8,322 nt of DNA. Source: CAYWFU01 sp964457585. GTDB lineage: Bacteria; JACRDZ01. Shown here piece after piece: positions 1 to 6,627 of the stretch; positions within the stretch are counted from its first letter, which is position 1, and each line of letters starts with the position of its first letter. The DNA is taken from contig CAYWFU010000104.1 in NCBI GenBank assembly GCA_964457585.1, positions 1 to 8,322 of the forward strand, in the 5' to 3' direction. The notes under the pieces are model-generated. The model was given only the letters and a program-made list of their open reading frames with translations. It was not told where the DNA came from and ran no database searches. A program made the translations under genes and the position numbers.

Positions 1-652
1 AATCAGAACCAGTTTGAGACATGTTTAAAGCGCCTATTTGACTCATTCCAACACTATGACCAGCAGTCCCGCCAAGAGTTAAGTCTTCATTGGCTGGTGA
101 TCTTCTTAAATAAAAGTTATAAAACCATTGATTACCTTTATTATCCGTGTAATCTTCACTATTTAATGTAAATAAAGTTCCATCATGTACCCTGCCAAAA
201 AATTGAGGGTCTTTAATTGGGTCGCCATTATATGTGAGCACTTTTATTCCAGCTTCTGTGCTGGTTACTACAGAATTAATTAAGTCTGGGAAAATACCAC
301 TCATAGGTTTTTTATATATTTGAAATATTGATGGGTCAACAGGAACAATTGCCATTTCCCCTTTTTCATCAATGTAAGCTTTTAATTTTGTTCTTGCTGC
401 AATTGTTTGAGCAATGAATGCTTGTTTGAATTTTGTTTCTGCATCTGCATATTCAGAATAGCCTTCTAACTCCCCATTCAATACACCTTTTAAATATTCG
501 GTGATAGAAATATCATTAGAAAGCCCATCCACTTTTATAGTGGCTGGACCTTGCCAATCAGTAAATGAAATTTTGTCATTAACAGCATATGTATTTGTTG
601 CTAAATAAATGCTAAATAAAGTAATAATCAATGCTATTTGATATTTTCTCAA
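1..652 (-). CDS. Exported SpoIID/LytB-domain protein, C-terminus beyond window
   Basis: I translated this minus-strand frame from a TTG start at 652; 217 codons lie in the window and the gene runs off the left edge. It opens with a clear signal peptide (positive start, hydrophobic residues 5-17, cleavage likely after TYA at 23). Residues 50-95 match the SpoIID/LytB core: EYLKGVLNGEL with the conserved glutamate (E61), then FKQAFIAQTIAARTKL, the family's 'ALKAQAIAARTYA' segment. Residues 130-160 carry VLTYNGDPI followed by FFGRVHDGT in place of the SSGG of Bacillus SpoIID. Residues 195-215 (GGTAGHSVGMSQIGALNMSQTG) match the hallmark GHGVGMSQyGA motif. In the family, characterised members are peptidoglycan lytic transglycosylases or their activators; a cell-wall role here is inference. 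TTG is the only sensible start: a stop lies three codons upstream in frame, and GGAG sits 9 nt before it, inside the end of the upstream gene. It is the second gene of an operon, 2 nt after the first. Confidence 0.85.
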   Translation of the reverse strand, partial: MRKYQIALIITLFSIYLATNTYAVNDKISFTDWQGPATIKVDGLSNDISITEYLKGVLNGELEGYSEYADAETKFKQAFIAQTIAARTKLKAYIDEKGEMAIVPVDPSIFQIYKKPMSGIFPDLINSVVTSTEAGIKVLTYNGDPIKDPQFFGRVHDGTLFTLNSEDYTDNKGNQWFYNFYLRRSPANEDLTLGGTAGHSVGMSQIGALNMSQTGSD

Positions 653-654
653 CT

Positions 655-1710
655 TTATTTACTCCATTTTACTATATGAATACCGTCTTTTTTAGGTAAT
701 AATTGATAAATATTCCCTTCTTTATCAATTTTAACCATTAGTCCTGGAACTGCACCAAAATTATGAAAAAGGTCTTTTTCTAAAAAAATGAATTCAATAT
801 CACAAGTTATTAAATTTAATTTAACTACAAAATATTCATAAAATTCTTGTTCAACATCCGGAATCTTATCGAATAAATAATAAATATTTTTATTATCAAT
901 TTGTAAAAAATCAATTTTTGCTAATTGAAAATTTGCCTTAAATATTTTTTCATCACAACTTGCTCCAACTTTGCTTAAATTTTGGAATTTATAAGTATAT
1001 GGGTCTAATTTAGTATATTTAATAACCGATGGATCAATAACTTGATTGGCTTCTATTTGATCATCCTGTTTATTTGCAATTCTTGCTAGTACCTTTTTTT
1101 CACTCCTATCTATAATTTTTTTGTTTCTTATAACTGCTTTTCTTTTTAATACATTCTCAAATGTTTTTTCATCTAATTTCTTATTTTCCCTTATTTTATC
1201 AGCTCCTATAAAATCTACGGATTTATCGTCTCTATTCAAAATATATAAACCTTCATCTTCTTCATCTGCCAAAATTTCTAAATGTCCTTTATTGCTTTCA
1301 AATTTTTCAATTGATTTAGTTTGAGGATTCAATTTGACTGCTTTTTTCTGTACAATATCATTTATATAAACATTCCCTTTGCCATCAACTGCAAGTTGAT
1401 TAGGAAGATTACGAACAGTCATTTTAGTTTCTTTCGTATGAATTGGTACAGTTATTTCTTTTTCTTCAAGCCCAACTTCATTTTCCCCATTACCCCATTT
1501 TAGGAATAAAATTTCATTTTTTGCATATCCGCTGTTAATTTCTTCCGCTATGACTGGTAAAAATACAGATAGGATAAAAAGAATTACAGATAATAATGTA
1601 GAAATGATTTTTTTATTTAAGATTTTACTGGAAGAACTTATATAAAAAGTACGGAGTTTATTTTTAATATCTGAAAGGTAAGAATTTTTAATTTGCTCTG
1701 GTTTATACAT
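655..1710 (-). CDS. Exported beta-propeller (NHL-like) protein with shared leader
   Basis: A 351-residue protein starting at MYKPEQ; I chose this ATG because GGAG lies 8 nt upstream, although the frame stays open 24 codons further back. Residues 1-34 are a basic, Ser-rich segment. Residues 35-55 are hydrophobic and end in PVIAEE, so this is either a long signal peptide or an N-terminal membrane anchor. The mature part shows loose beta-propeller blades: NLPNQLAVDGKGNVYINDIVQKK (about 101-123) has the NHL-type 'p..iavD..GnvYv.D' pattern. Weaker repeats lie at about 269-309 (IDNKNIYYLF) and 326-349 (VKIDKEGNIYQL). A lysine-rich stretch (170-215) interrupts them. Its first about 60 residues are nearly the same as those of the gene at 6628-7716, after which the two diverge. 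It is first in an operon with the SpoIID-domain gene, driven from the left repeat arm. The function is unknown; the propeller call is pattern-based and moderate. Confidence 0.75.
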   Translation of the reverse strand: MYKPEQIKNSYLSDIKNKLRTFYISSSSKILNKKIISTLLSVILFILSVFLPVIAEEINSGYAKNEILFLKWGNGENEVGLEEKEITVPIHTKETKMTVRNLPNQLAVDGKGNVYINDIVQKKAVKLNPQTKSIEKFESNKGHLEILADEEDEGLYILNRDDKSVDFIGADKIRENKKLDEKTFENVLKRKAVIRNKKIIDRSEKKVLARIANKQDDQIEANQVIDPSVIKYTKLDPYTYKFQNLSKVGASCDEKIFKANFQLAKIDFLQIDNKNIYYLFDKIPDVEQEFYEYFVVKLNLITCDIEFIFLEKDLFHNFGAVPGLMVKIDKEGNIYQLLPKKDGIHIVKWSK

Positions 1711-1727
1711 GTGTATTTCTCCTACAT

Positions 1728-1747
1728 CATAAAACAACATAAAACAA
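1728..1747 (-). repeat. Tandem 10-bp repeat in 5' leader (left copy)
   Basis: On the minus strand the 10-mer TTGTTTTATG occurs twice in a row, ending about 17 nt upstream of the start codon and just before the ribosome binding site. The same pair is at 6591-6610 in the other arm. Its role is unknown; slippage here would change the spacing within the leader. Confidence 0.8.
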
Positions 1748-1836
1748 CAATTCTCTACAATCTCAAAATAATTGGGCAACACACATTTTTATAACTTTAA
1801 ATTTAAGTATTACTGCGAGAGATATAAACGTATTAA

Positions 1837-1866
1837 ATAATACTCCCAGAATATTGCCATTGTCAA
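1837..1866 (-). promoter_or_regulatory. Putative sigma70 promoter for left exported-protein operon
   Basis: On the minus strand TTGACA (1866-1861) is followed after 18 nt by TATTAT (1842-1837). This would give a leader of about 120 nt before the ATG at 1710. The box pair is identical in the other arm at 6472-6501. This is consensus matching only; no start site has been mapped. Confidence 0.6.
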
Positions 1867-1885
1867 GAAATTAATTTTTAAAATA

Positions 1886-2003
1886 TTTGTTTGCCTGTTT
1901 TTTAGCCTTTATTTTTTTGACATTGAAAAACAATCTTAAAAATACAAATACCAAATCGGATTTATTATTTTTTCTTCTCCTCCTGAAAAAGATTTTTAAT
2001 TGT
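1886..2003. other. Left-arm-specific segment without genes
   Basis: This 118-bp A+T-rich stretch interrupts the homology between the arms. The right arm has the MITE-like element at exactly this place instead. I see no terminal inverted repeats, coding frame or hairpin in it. It may be the ancestral sequence that the MITE event replaced, but the order of events cannot be read from one locus. Confidence 0.6.
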
Positions 2004-2348
2004 TTTTGAAATATTTATTGAAGTGTTTGAACATGATGTAATTATGTAAGGGCAATTATTTGAATTTATGTTTTTAACGCTACATCGCCAGCAGTCAGCA
2101 CAGAATAAATTCTTTCTGTGCTTTTGTGCTGTCAATTCCGCTTTTTTCCATGAAAAAATTGGTTGGATTTAATTTTCCCTCGCCAAAAAATATTTTAAAT
2201 CATTTGAATAGTAAAAATTATATGAAATTTTAGGATAAAGAATATTTTCATGATTTTTTTGGTTAAATTTTCAATTCCTTAATTTTCAGGGGAAATAGAT
2301 TTTAAATTCTTCTAAGGTCATTTAAAAAATTTTAAAAAATTATTACAA

Positions 2349-2377
2349 TTGCTTTCTATGTTAAAATACTATACAAT
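2349..2377 (+). promoter_or_regulatory. Putative sigma70 promoter for AlbA_2 gene
   Basis: TTGCTT (2349-2354), then 17 nt, then TACAAT (2372-2377), within the perfect 307-bp repeat block. Initiation would fall about 45 nt before the ATG at 2428. The inverted copy at 5944-5916 faces the Y1-like gene, so the two inward gene sets would share one promoter sequence. Confidence 0.6.
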
Positions 2378-2427
2378 TTCAGTATTAAAAAATTAAATAT
2401 GAATATCTTAAAAAGGTCAGTTATATA

Positions 2428-3786
2428 ATGAACGAAAAAGAATTAAAAAATTTATTATTATCTGGAGAAACGGAAATTGTGGAGCTTAAAGAAAATGCTA
2501 ATGAAGCTTTTTATAAAACAATTTCAGCTTTTGCAAATAAAAAAGGTGGAATAATACTTTTAGGCATAAATAATAGAAATGAAATTACAGGAGTTGAAGC
2601 ATCAAACAGGTTTTTAGAGGATTTAACAAATCGGATTATTAACAAACTGTCTGTTTATCCTGAAATCGAAACTATAGACATAAAAGAAAAACGCGTAATA
2701 GCAATTAAAATATCACGCACAGGCTTTCCTGTTTCATATGAAGGTCGATATTATGAACGAATAGGAAATACAACAAGAGAATTGCATTCAGAAAAACTCC
2801 AGACATTGCTTTTGAGAGGGAAATCATGGGATTCTCTGACCAGACATTTTTCACTGAAGAATATAAACACGGAAACTGTTGCACACTTTATCCGACTTGC
2901 TGTTGAAAATAATAGGCTTACAAACGTTTCAATAAATGAGTCGTTAAAAATAACTATGGAAAAACTGAATCTATTAGTTGATGGAAAACTCTCAAACGGC
3001 GCAATTCTGCTTTTTGGTAAAAATCCACAAAAACATTTTATCAATCTATGTATACGCATTGGACGTTTAAAATCTGAAACTATAATAATCGATGATAAGT
3101 GGATTAAAGGAAATCTTTTTCAGCAATTTGAAGAAACGTTAAATATTTTAAAACAATTTATCAGTGTGCATTATGAAATAAAGGGGATAGAGCGTGAAGA
3201 CATCTGGGAATATCCAATCCCTGCACTTCGTGAAGCATTGCTTAATACTCTTATTCATCGGGATTATTTTAATATAGCAAATTTTATCGTAATTAAAATA
3301 TACGATGACCATATCTGGTTTTCCAACCCCGGGAAGCTTCCTGAAGGTATTACAATTGACCAATTAAAAAAGCCTCACCAATCATACCTGCGAAATCCTT
3401 TAATCGCTAAAATATTTTATCTTGCTGGTTACATTGAGCAATATGGCAGTGGTACGATTAGAATGGTTGAATGGATGAAAGAGTCTGGACAACCAGAACC
3501 GGAATTTAAAGAGGAATCGGGAGGTTTTTCAGTATATCTTTACAAAGATATTTATACAGAAAAAAATTTAAAAAAAATCGGATTAAATGAAAGACAGATT
3601 AACGCTATTATGTATGTAAAAGAAAATAATAAAATAACTAATAAGGAATATAGGGAGATAAATCATATATCCCGGCAAATGGCAACAATTGACCTTACAA
3701 TGCTTATTAAAAAAGGAGTCTTTATTCGTGTTGGGAAAGCAGGTAAAGGAATTGCCTATCAATTGACTAAATTGACCAATAAATGA
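2428..3786 (+). CDS. AlbA_2 (Schlafen-type) ATP-binding regulator, COG2865-like
   Basis: A 452-residue protein with the full architecture of the COG2865 family. Residues 12-130 are an AlbA_2 domain: ETEIVELKENANEAFYKTI with the conserved E-x-K, SAFANKKGGIILLGINN, ITGV, and YYERIGNTTREL. Residues 255-370 hold the GHKL-type ATPase half-site: PIPALREALLNTLIHRDY is the N-box, FSNPGKLPEGI the G1-like loop (NPG), and RNPLIAKIFYLAGYIEQYGSG the remaining nucleotide-binding loops. Residues 385-446 look like a winged helix (NERQINAIMYVKENNKITN...), with RVGKAGKGIAYQL as the wing. The length is normal and nothing is broken. Relatives are annotated as putative transcriptional regulators, and some AlbA_2/Schlafen-domain proteins occur in defence and toxin contexts; the target here is unknown. 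The ribosome binding site is weak (AAAGG about 11 nt upstream). It is the first of three same-strand genes and starts 38 bp inside the left repeat arm, so it could regulate the shared arms (inference). Confidence 0.9.
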   Translation: MNEKELKNLLLSGETEIVELKENANEAFYKTISAFANKKGGIILLGINNRNEITGVEASNRFLEDLTNRIINKLSVYPEIETIDIKEKRVIAIKISRTGFPVSYEGRYYERIGNTTRELHSEKLQTLLLRGKSWDSLTRHFSLKNINTETVAHFIRLAVENNRLTNVSINESLKITMEKLNLLVDGKLSNGAILLFGKNPQKHFINLCIRIGRLKSETIIIDDKWIKGNLFQQFEETLNILKQFISVHYEIKGIEREDIWEYPIPALREALLNTLIHRDYFNIANFIVIKIYDDHIWFSNPGKLPEGITIDQLKKPHQSYLRNPLIAKIFYLAGYIEQYGSGTIRMVEWMKESGQPEPEFKEESGGFSVYLYKDIYTEKNLKKIGLNERQINAIMYVKENNKITNKEYREINHISRQMATIDLTMLIKKGVFIRVGKAGKGIAYQLTKLTNK

Positions 3787-3827
3787 CTAATCGTTGCCTG
3801 AAAAATATATATGAGGTTTGAGATTCT

Positions 3828-4219
3828 ATGAAGATTAATGAACTAAAAGAAATAATTTCAAAATATTCAGATAAACAATTAAGAGATATCATTGTTGCAA
3901 TATATAAAGAGATGACCCTTTTTCATCAATTGGTATTGAGCAAAAAGAATTTTTCAATCAGGTTCTATCTTTAAAATTTCAATATGAAAAGAAGAGTGAC
4001 TTTATCAAAAATGCAATATCTTTGATGAATAATAATACGTTGAATAGAGATACGTTATATTCTGATCTAATGGAAGTTATTTTTTCTTTTTTAAAGACAA
4101 CTGATATGAAAGAAATGACAATAGAAAAATGTAATGAACTTATAACAGAAACAAAACAAGAATCTGCAACGCAGAATAAGAAACAATATTCATACAATTA
4201 TGATTATATTAATTATTAA
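3828..4219 (+). pseudogene. Small helical protein gene split by a frameshift
   Basis: The gene starts at ATG 3828 (GAGG 11 nt upstream), 41 bp after the AlbA_2 gene. Frame one gives MKINELKEIISKYSDKQLRD and IIVAIYKE, then shifts into improbable sequence and stops at 3972-3974 after 48 codons. The -1 frame opens right after a stop at 3905-3907 and reads DDPFSSIGIEQKEFFNQVL and onward to a stop at 4219. Restoring one base near 3909-3912 would join them into a protein of about 131 residues, mostly helical and charged, with a Tyr-rich tail (QYSYNYDYINY). The downstream piece has no good start of its own before 4022-4025. I do not recognise the family. A single-base loss, a sequencing or assembly error, or programmed -1 frameshifting are all possible; I see no classical X-XXY-YYZ slippery heptamer in the overlap 3908-3974, which argues mildly against the last. 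Confidence 0.6.
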
Positions 4220-4429
4220 TGAGAATGGGAAGTTTCCAGACTACACTTTTTGATAAAAAAATAACTGGCAAAAAATATAATCTCTTTTAAAATAGCAGTT
4301 TTTTAAATATTTAGAAACTTTGACAGATAATTTTTATATGTTGCCAGAAATAATATTTCCAAAACACAGAGGCAAATTTTAGCCTATGAGTTCTTTTTTT
4401 ATGTTAATTTATTAGATTAGGTAAAATTA

Positions 4430-4933
4430 GTGACCACTTTTATGGATAAGAAAATAGACATATCTATTGAAAGATGGATGTATTGGAGTGATGAAGTAAA
4501 CGGACTGCATCTTTGTCCAAAATGCAAGACACCTTTAAAAACTGAAAGACATGCTTATTTGCTTATGCTTAAAAATGACGAGGAAATAAGTCCATTTATT
4601 GTAGGTAATGAAGGTGGACATTTTTGCCCTAATTGTCCTGTAGTAGTTCTTGAAAAAGAAATATTTACGAAATTTGCAGGTATAGCAGACTCTTCCAATG
4701 ATTCAGAAGCATATACAATTACTGGAATAATAGATTTTGATAAGATACCTAAAGAAAAGAGAGAGATTCCTTTAGGTGAAGATGATAATCCTATCCCTTT
4801 AGTAGAGTTTTTAAATCATAAAAGCAAGAAAGAGTCTATCCGAAATGATAAAATTGGAAGAAATGCACCATGTCCATGTGGCAGTGGCAAGAAATATAAG
4901 AAATGCTGCTTATCAAAAAAATTAATTGCCTAA
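4430..4933 (+). CDS. Zinc-ribbon protein with C-terminal SEC-C motif
   Basis: A 167-residue protein. The N-terminal half carries two CxxC knuckles, C29/C32 (LCPKC) and C66/C69 (FCPNC), spaced like one zinc-binding unit. The middle is acidic (ITGIIDFDKIP, then LGEDDNPIPLVEFLN). The C-terminus is a textbook SEC-C motif, GRNAPCPCGSGKKYKKCC (143-160), with C148, C150, C159 and C160 as the four ligands. SEC-C is the zinc-binding tail known from SecA, where it contacts SecB and ribosomes; it also occurs on many unrelated small proteins, so it does not identify a job. The GTG start at 4430 is preferred over ATG 4442 because AGG lies 8 nt upstream of the GTG and nothing precedes the ATG. It follows the frameshifted gene after 210 bp, so it may have its own promoter, though I could not find a convincing one. 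Confidence 0.85.
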   Translation: MTTFMDKKIDISIERWMYWSDEVNGLHLCPKCKTPLKTERHAYLLMLKNDEEISPFIVGNEGGHFCPNCPVVVLEKEIFTKFAGIADSSNDSEAYTITGIIDFDKIPKEKREIPLGEDDNPIPLVEFLNHKSKKESIRNDKIGRNAPCPCGSGKKYKKCCLSKKLIA

Positions 4934-5086
4934 AAGAATCGTTGTAGTCAACCACTAATATTTTTGCTTTCTTCAAACGCTATTTGACCGGTTGCGGATA
5001 AGTGCATCATTCAGATTGCTTACAACTTACAAATATGCAACAAAGCCAACATAAATCTATTTATACATTTGTTAAATCCATTCTGA

Positions 5087-5737
5087 TTAACCGATAGTTT
5101 CAGTGTAATAGTTTCTTTCCAAGATATAGTCATCATTATTATAAAATTTAGGAAATTTTATAATATCCCTTTCTAAATTTTTTATTGTTTTATTCACAAT
5201 ATCATCTATTGAATAATCTGGAGCTGAGTTTATATATAAATGGATATGATCTACACCCAGCCATAATAAATATATTTGTATTGTTTCTTCAAAAAGTACT
5301 CCGATTTCCTTAAGGATATCTGATATTTTACCAATGTATATATTAGTATCATAAAAAAATCTTTTTCTTTTCCATGTACATAAACATATATGATACTTTA
5401 ATTTGAAAAATATTTGGTCAGGATCAATTTTTAATTGCTGATCAGCATATGCCTGAAACCATTTAACGTTCTTACTAATGCTGACCTCTTTAATTTCATT
5501 TTTGATTAAATTACTCGATTGGACGTCTCTTTTAATATTGTTTTTATCAACTATAAATAATGATGGGCTAAAAGCGACACATTCAAATAATTTGCTTCCT
5601 TTTTGTCCACCTCTTGTTAGTTGGCAAAAAATATTTTCTGGAAATTCCAATTTATTACATATAGGACAATCTTTTAATATTGTATGATTATGGTATTTGT
5701 GACAATTTTTACATAACTTATCTACAGTTTGATTCAT
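5087..5737 (-). CDS. Zinc-ribbon plus IS200-like Y1 (HUH) protein, catalytic tail missing
   Basis: A 216-residue protein starting at MNQTVD; GGAG (5747-5744) sits 6 nt before this ATG, which beats the ATG at 5758. Residues 9-27 form a Cx2C-x11-Cx2C zinc ribbon (C9, C12, C24, C27). Residues 30-108 are unassigned. Residues 109-216 follow the Y1 transposase fold: FKLKYHICLCTWKRKRFF (compare 'YHvvf.TKyRrp.f'), then WLGVDHIHLYINSAPDYSID, with the metal-binding HxH at H164/H166. The end, ILERNYYTETIG, aligns with 'lW.rgYfv.TvG'. Family members then continue with a helix carrying the nucleophilic tyrosine (vi..YI..Q); here a stop follows at once, and I found no clear continuation in the other frames. 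This is either a truncated transposase or a domesticated HUH nucleic-acid binder. It converges on the SEC-C gene and is driven from the right repeat arm. Confidence 0.75.
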   Translation of the reverse strand: MNQTVDKLCKNCHKYHNHTILKDCPICNKLEFPENIFCQLTRGGQKGSKLFECVAFSPSLFIVDKNNIKRDVQSSNLIKNEIKEVSISKNVKWFQAYADQQLKIDPDQIFFKLKYHICLCTWKRKRFFYDTNIYIGKISDILKEIGVLFEETIQIYLLWLGVDHIHLYINSAPDYSIDDIVNKTIKNLERDIIKFPKFYNNDDYILERNYYTETIG

Positions 5738-5915
5738 GTTTTTCTCCAATATTATCAACGTTAAAGGCTATTGATTTTTTGTTATGAAGTTATGAAATTA
5801 GTGTTTTCAATAACATAAAATTTTATTGTTTTTCGGGAAACTTTTTATATGTCAAAATTAAATAACTTCATATTTATCACTGCCTACTGGTTTTTCAGTT
5901 TAATTTAATACTGAA

Positions 5916-5944
5916 ATTGTATAGTATTTTAACATAGAAAGCAA
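5916..5944 (-). promoter_or_regulatory. Putative sigma70 promoter for Y1-like gene
   Basis: Minus-strand TTGCTT (5944-5939), 17 nt, then TACAAT (5921-5916); this is the exact inverted copy of the AlbA_2 promoter. It predicts a leader of roughly 170 nt before the ATG at 5737, most of it outside the repeat. Confidence 0.55.
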
Positions 5945-6291
5945 TTGTAATAATTTTTTAAAATTTTTTAAATGACCTTAGAAGAATTTAAAATCTATTT
6001 CCCCTGAAAATTAAGGAATTGAAAATTTAACCAAAAAAATCATGAAAATATTCTTTATCCTAAAATTTCATATAATTTTTACTATTCAAATGATTTAAAA
6101 TATTTTTTGGCGAGGGAAAATTAAATCCAACCAATTTTTTCATGGAAAAAAGCGGAATTGACAGCACAAAAGCACAGAAAGAATTTATTCTGTGCTGACT
6201 GCTGGCGATGAAGACTAAAAAACATAAATCCAAATAATGTGCCTTCACATAATTACATCATGTTCGGACACTTCAATAAATATTTCAAAAC

Positions 6292-6452
6292 GTAATGCCT
6301 CAGTTATCGGGGGAAATTGTTGAGTTACAGTATCGTGTCATTCCCGACATGTTTAATCGGGAATCCAGATATTTAATAGCTAGATTCCCGATAAAAGAAT
6401 TCGGGAATGACAATTAGAGAGCATTGATTTCCACCAATAACTGAGGGATTAC
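6292..6452. mobile_element. MITE-like nested palindromic element
   Basis: A 161-bp non-coding element with 26-bp terminal inverted repeats, 6292-6317 and 6427-6452, which differ at three positions (consensus core CCTCAGTTAT and GGAAAT). Inside is a second palindrome: TGTCATTCCCGA (6336-6347) against TCGGGAATGACA (6401-6412), enclosing ATCGGGAATC (6356-6365) and GATTCCCGAT (6383-6392). The four ATTCCC/GGGAAT units could fold as one long or two short hairpins; the ATTCCC-N-GGGAAT pattern resembles common dispersed bacterial repeats such as the dRS3 type. It has no ORF, so mobilisation would need a transposase elsewhere. No target duplication is obvious. Confidence 0.75.
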
Positions 6453-6471
6453 TATTTTAAAAATTAATTTC

Positions 6472-6501
6472 TTGACAATGGCAATATTCTGGGAGTATTA
6501 T
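6472..6501 (+). promoter_or_regulatory. Putative sigma70 promoter for right exported-protein operon
   Basis: TTGACA (6472-6477), 18 nt, TATTAT (6496-6501), lying 20 bp after the MITE-like element. It predicts a leader of about 120 nt before the ATG at 6628. It is identical to the left-arm copy. The -35 and -10 boxes are the closest consensus match in the window. Confidence 0.65.
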
Positions 6502-6590
6502 TTAATACGTTTATATCTCTCGCAGTAATACTTAAATTTAAAGTTATAAAAATGTGTGTTGCCCAATTATTTTGAGATTGTAGAGAATTG

Positions 6591-6610
6591 TTGTTTTATG
6601 TTGTTTTATG
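6591..6610 (+). repeat. Tandem 10-bp repeat in 5' leader (right copy)
   Basis: TTGTTTTATG repeated twice, directly ahead of the GTAGGAG ribosome binding site of the gene starting at 6628. It is the mirror of 1728-1747. Confidence 0.8.
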
Positions 6611-6627
6611 ATGTAGGAGAAATACAC

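Larger units (their letters stand above)
1525..2389. repeat. Left arm of long inverted repeat (promoter plus leader cassette)
   Basis: This arm is the reverse complement of 5904-6831. Read base by base, 2083-2389 matches 5904-6210 with no differences (307 bp), and 1697-1885 matches 6453-6641 with no differences (189 bp). Block 2004-2082 is about 86% alike, with roughly ten changes and one indel. Segment 1886-2003 has no counterpart. Coding part 1525-1696 is diverged but clearly homologous, including one extra codon and a seven-codon gap near the signal-peptide end. The arm fills the 717-bp intergenic space between the propeller-like gene and the AlbA_2 gene, and contains both of their putative promoters. 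A short hairpin (GCACAGAA/TTCTGTGC, 2098-2121) lies in the perfect block. Confidence 0.95.

Noticed and set aside
1121..1503. Plus-strand ORFs opposite the propeller-like gene
   Set aside because: They are antisense shadows rich in Phe/Ser/Ile, with no ribosome binding site; the minus-strand frame is clearly the coding one.
1711..1782. 24-residue N-terminal extension of the propeller-like protein (and the same at 6556-6627)
   Set aside because: It starts at TTG without a ribosome binding site, while the internal ATG has GGAG 8 nt ahead; the stretch overlaps the predicted leader.
4320..4325. Perfect TTGACA upstream of the SEC-C gene
   Set aside because: No acceptable -10 box lies 16-18 nt downstream; the nearest A+T-rich hexamers are too near or too far.
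4371..4402. AGGC...GCCT followed by a T-run as a terminator
   Set aside because: The stem is only four base pairs before a mismatch; too weak to call.
4934..5086. Possible small RNA or attachment site between the convergent SEC-C and Y1-like genes
   Set aside because: Slightly higher G+C, but no hairpin, repeat or promoter pattern could be seen in it.
6060..6248. 62-codon minus-strand ORF in the right arm
   Set aside because: No ribosome binding site or recognisable motif. The reading frame runs through the hairpin and the diverged block, and the left-arm counterpart differs there; it is chance openness in repeat DNA.
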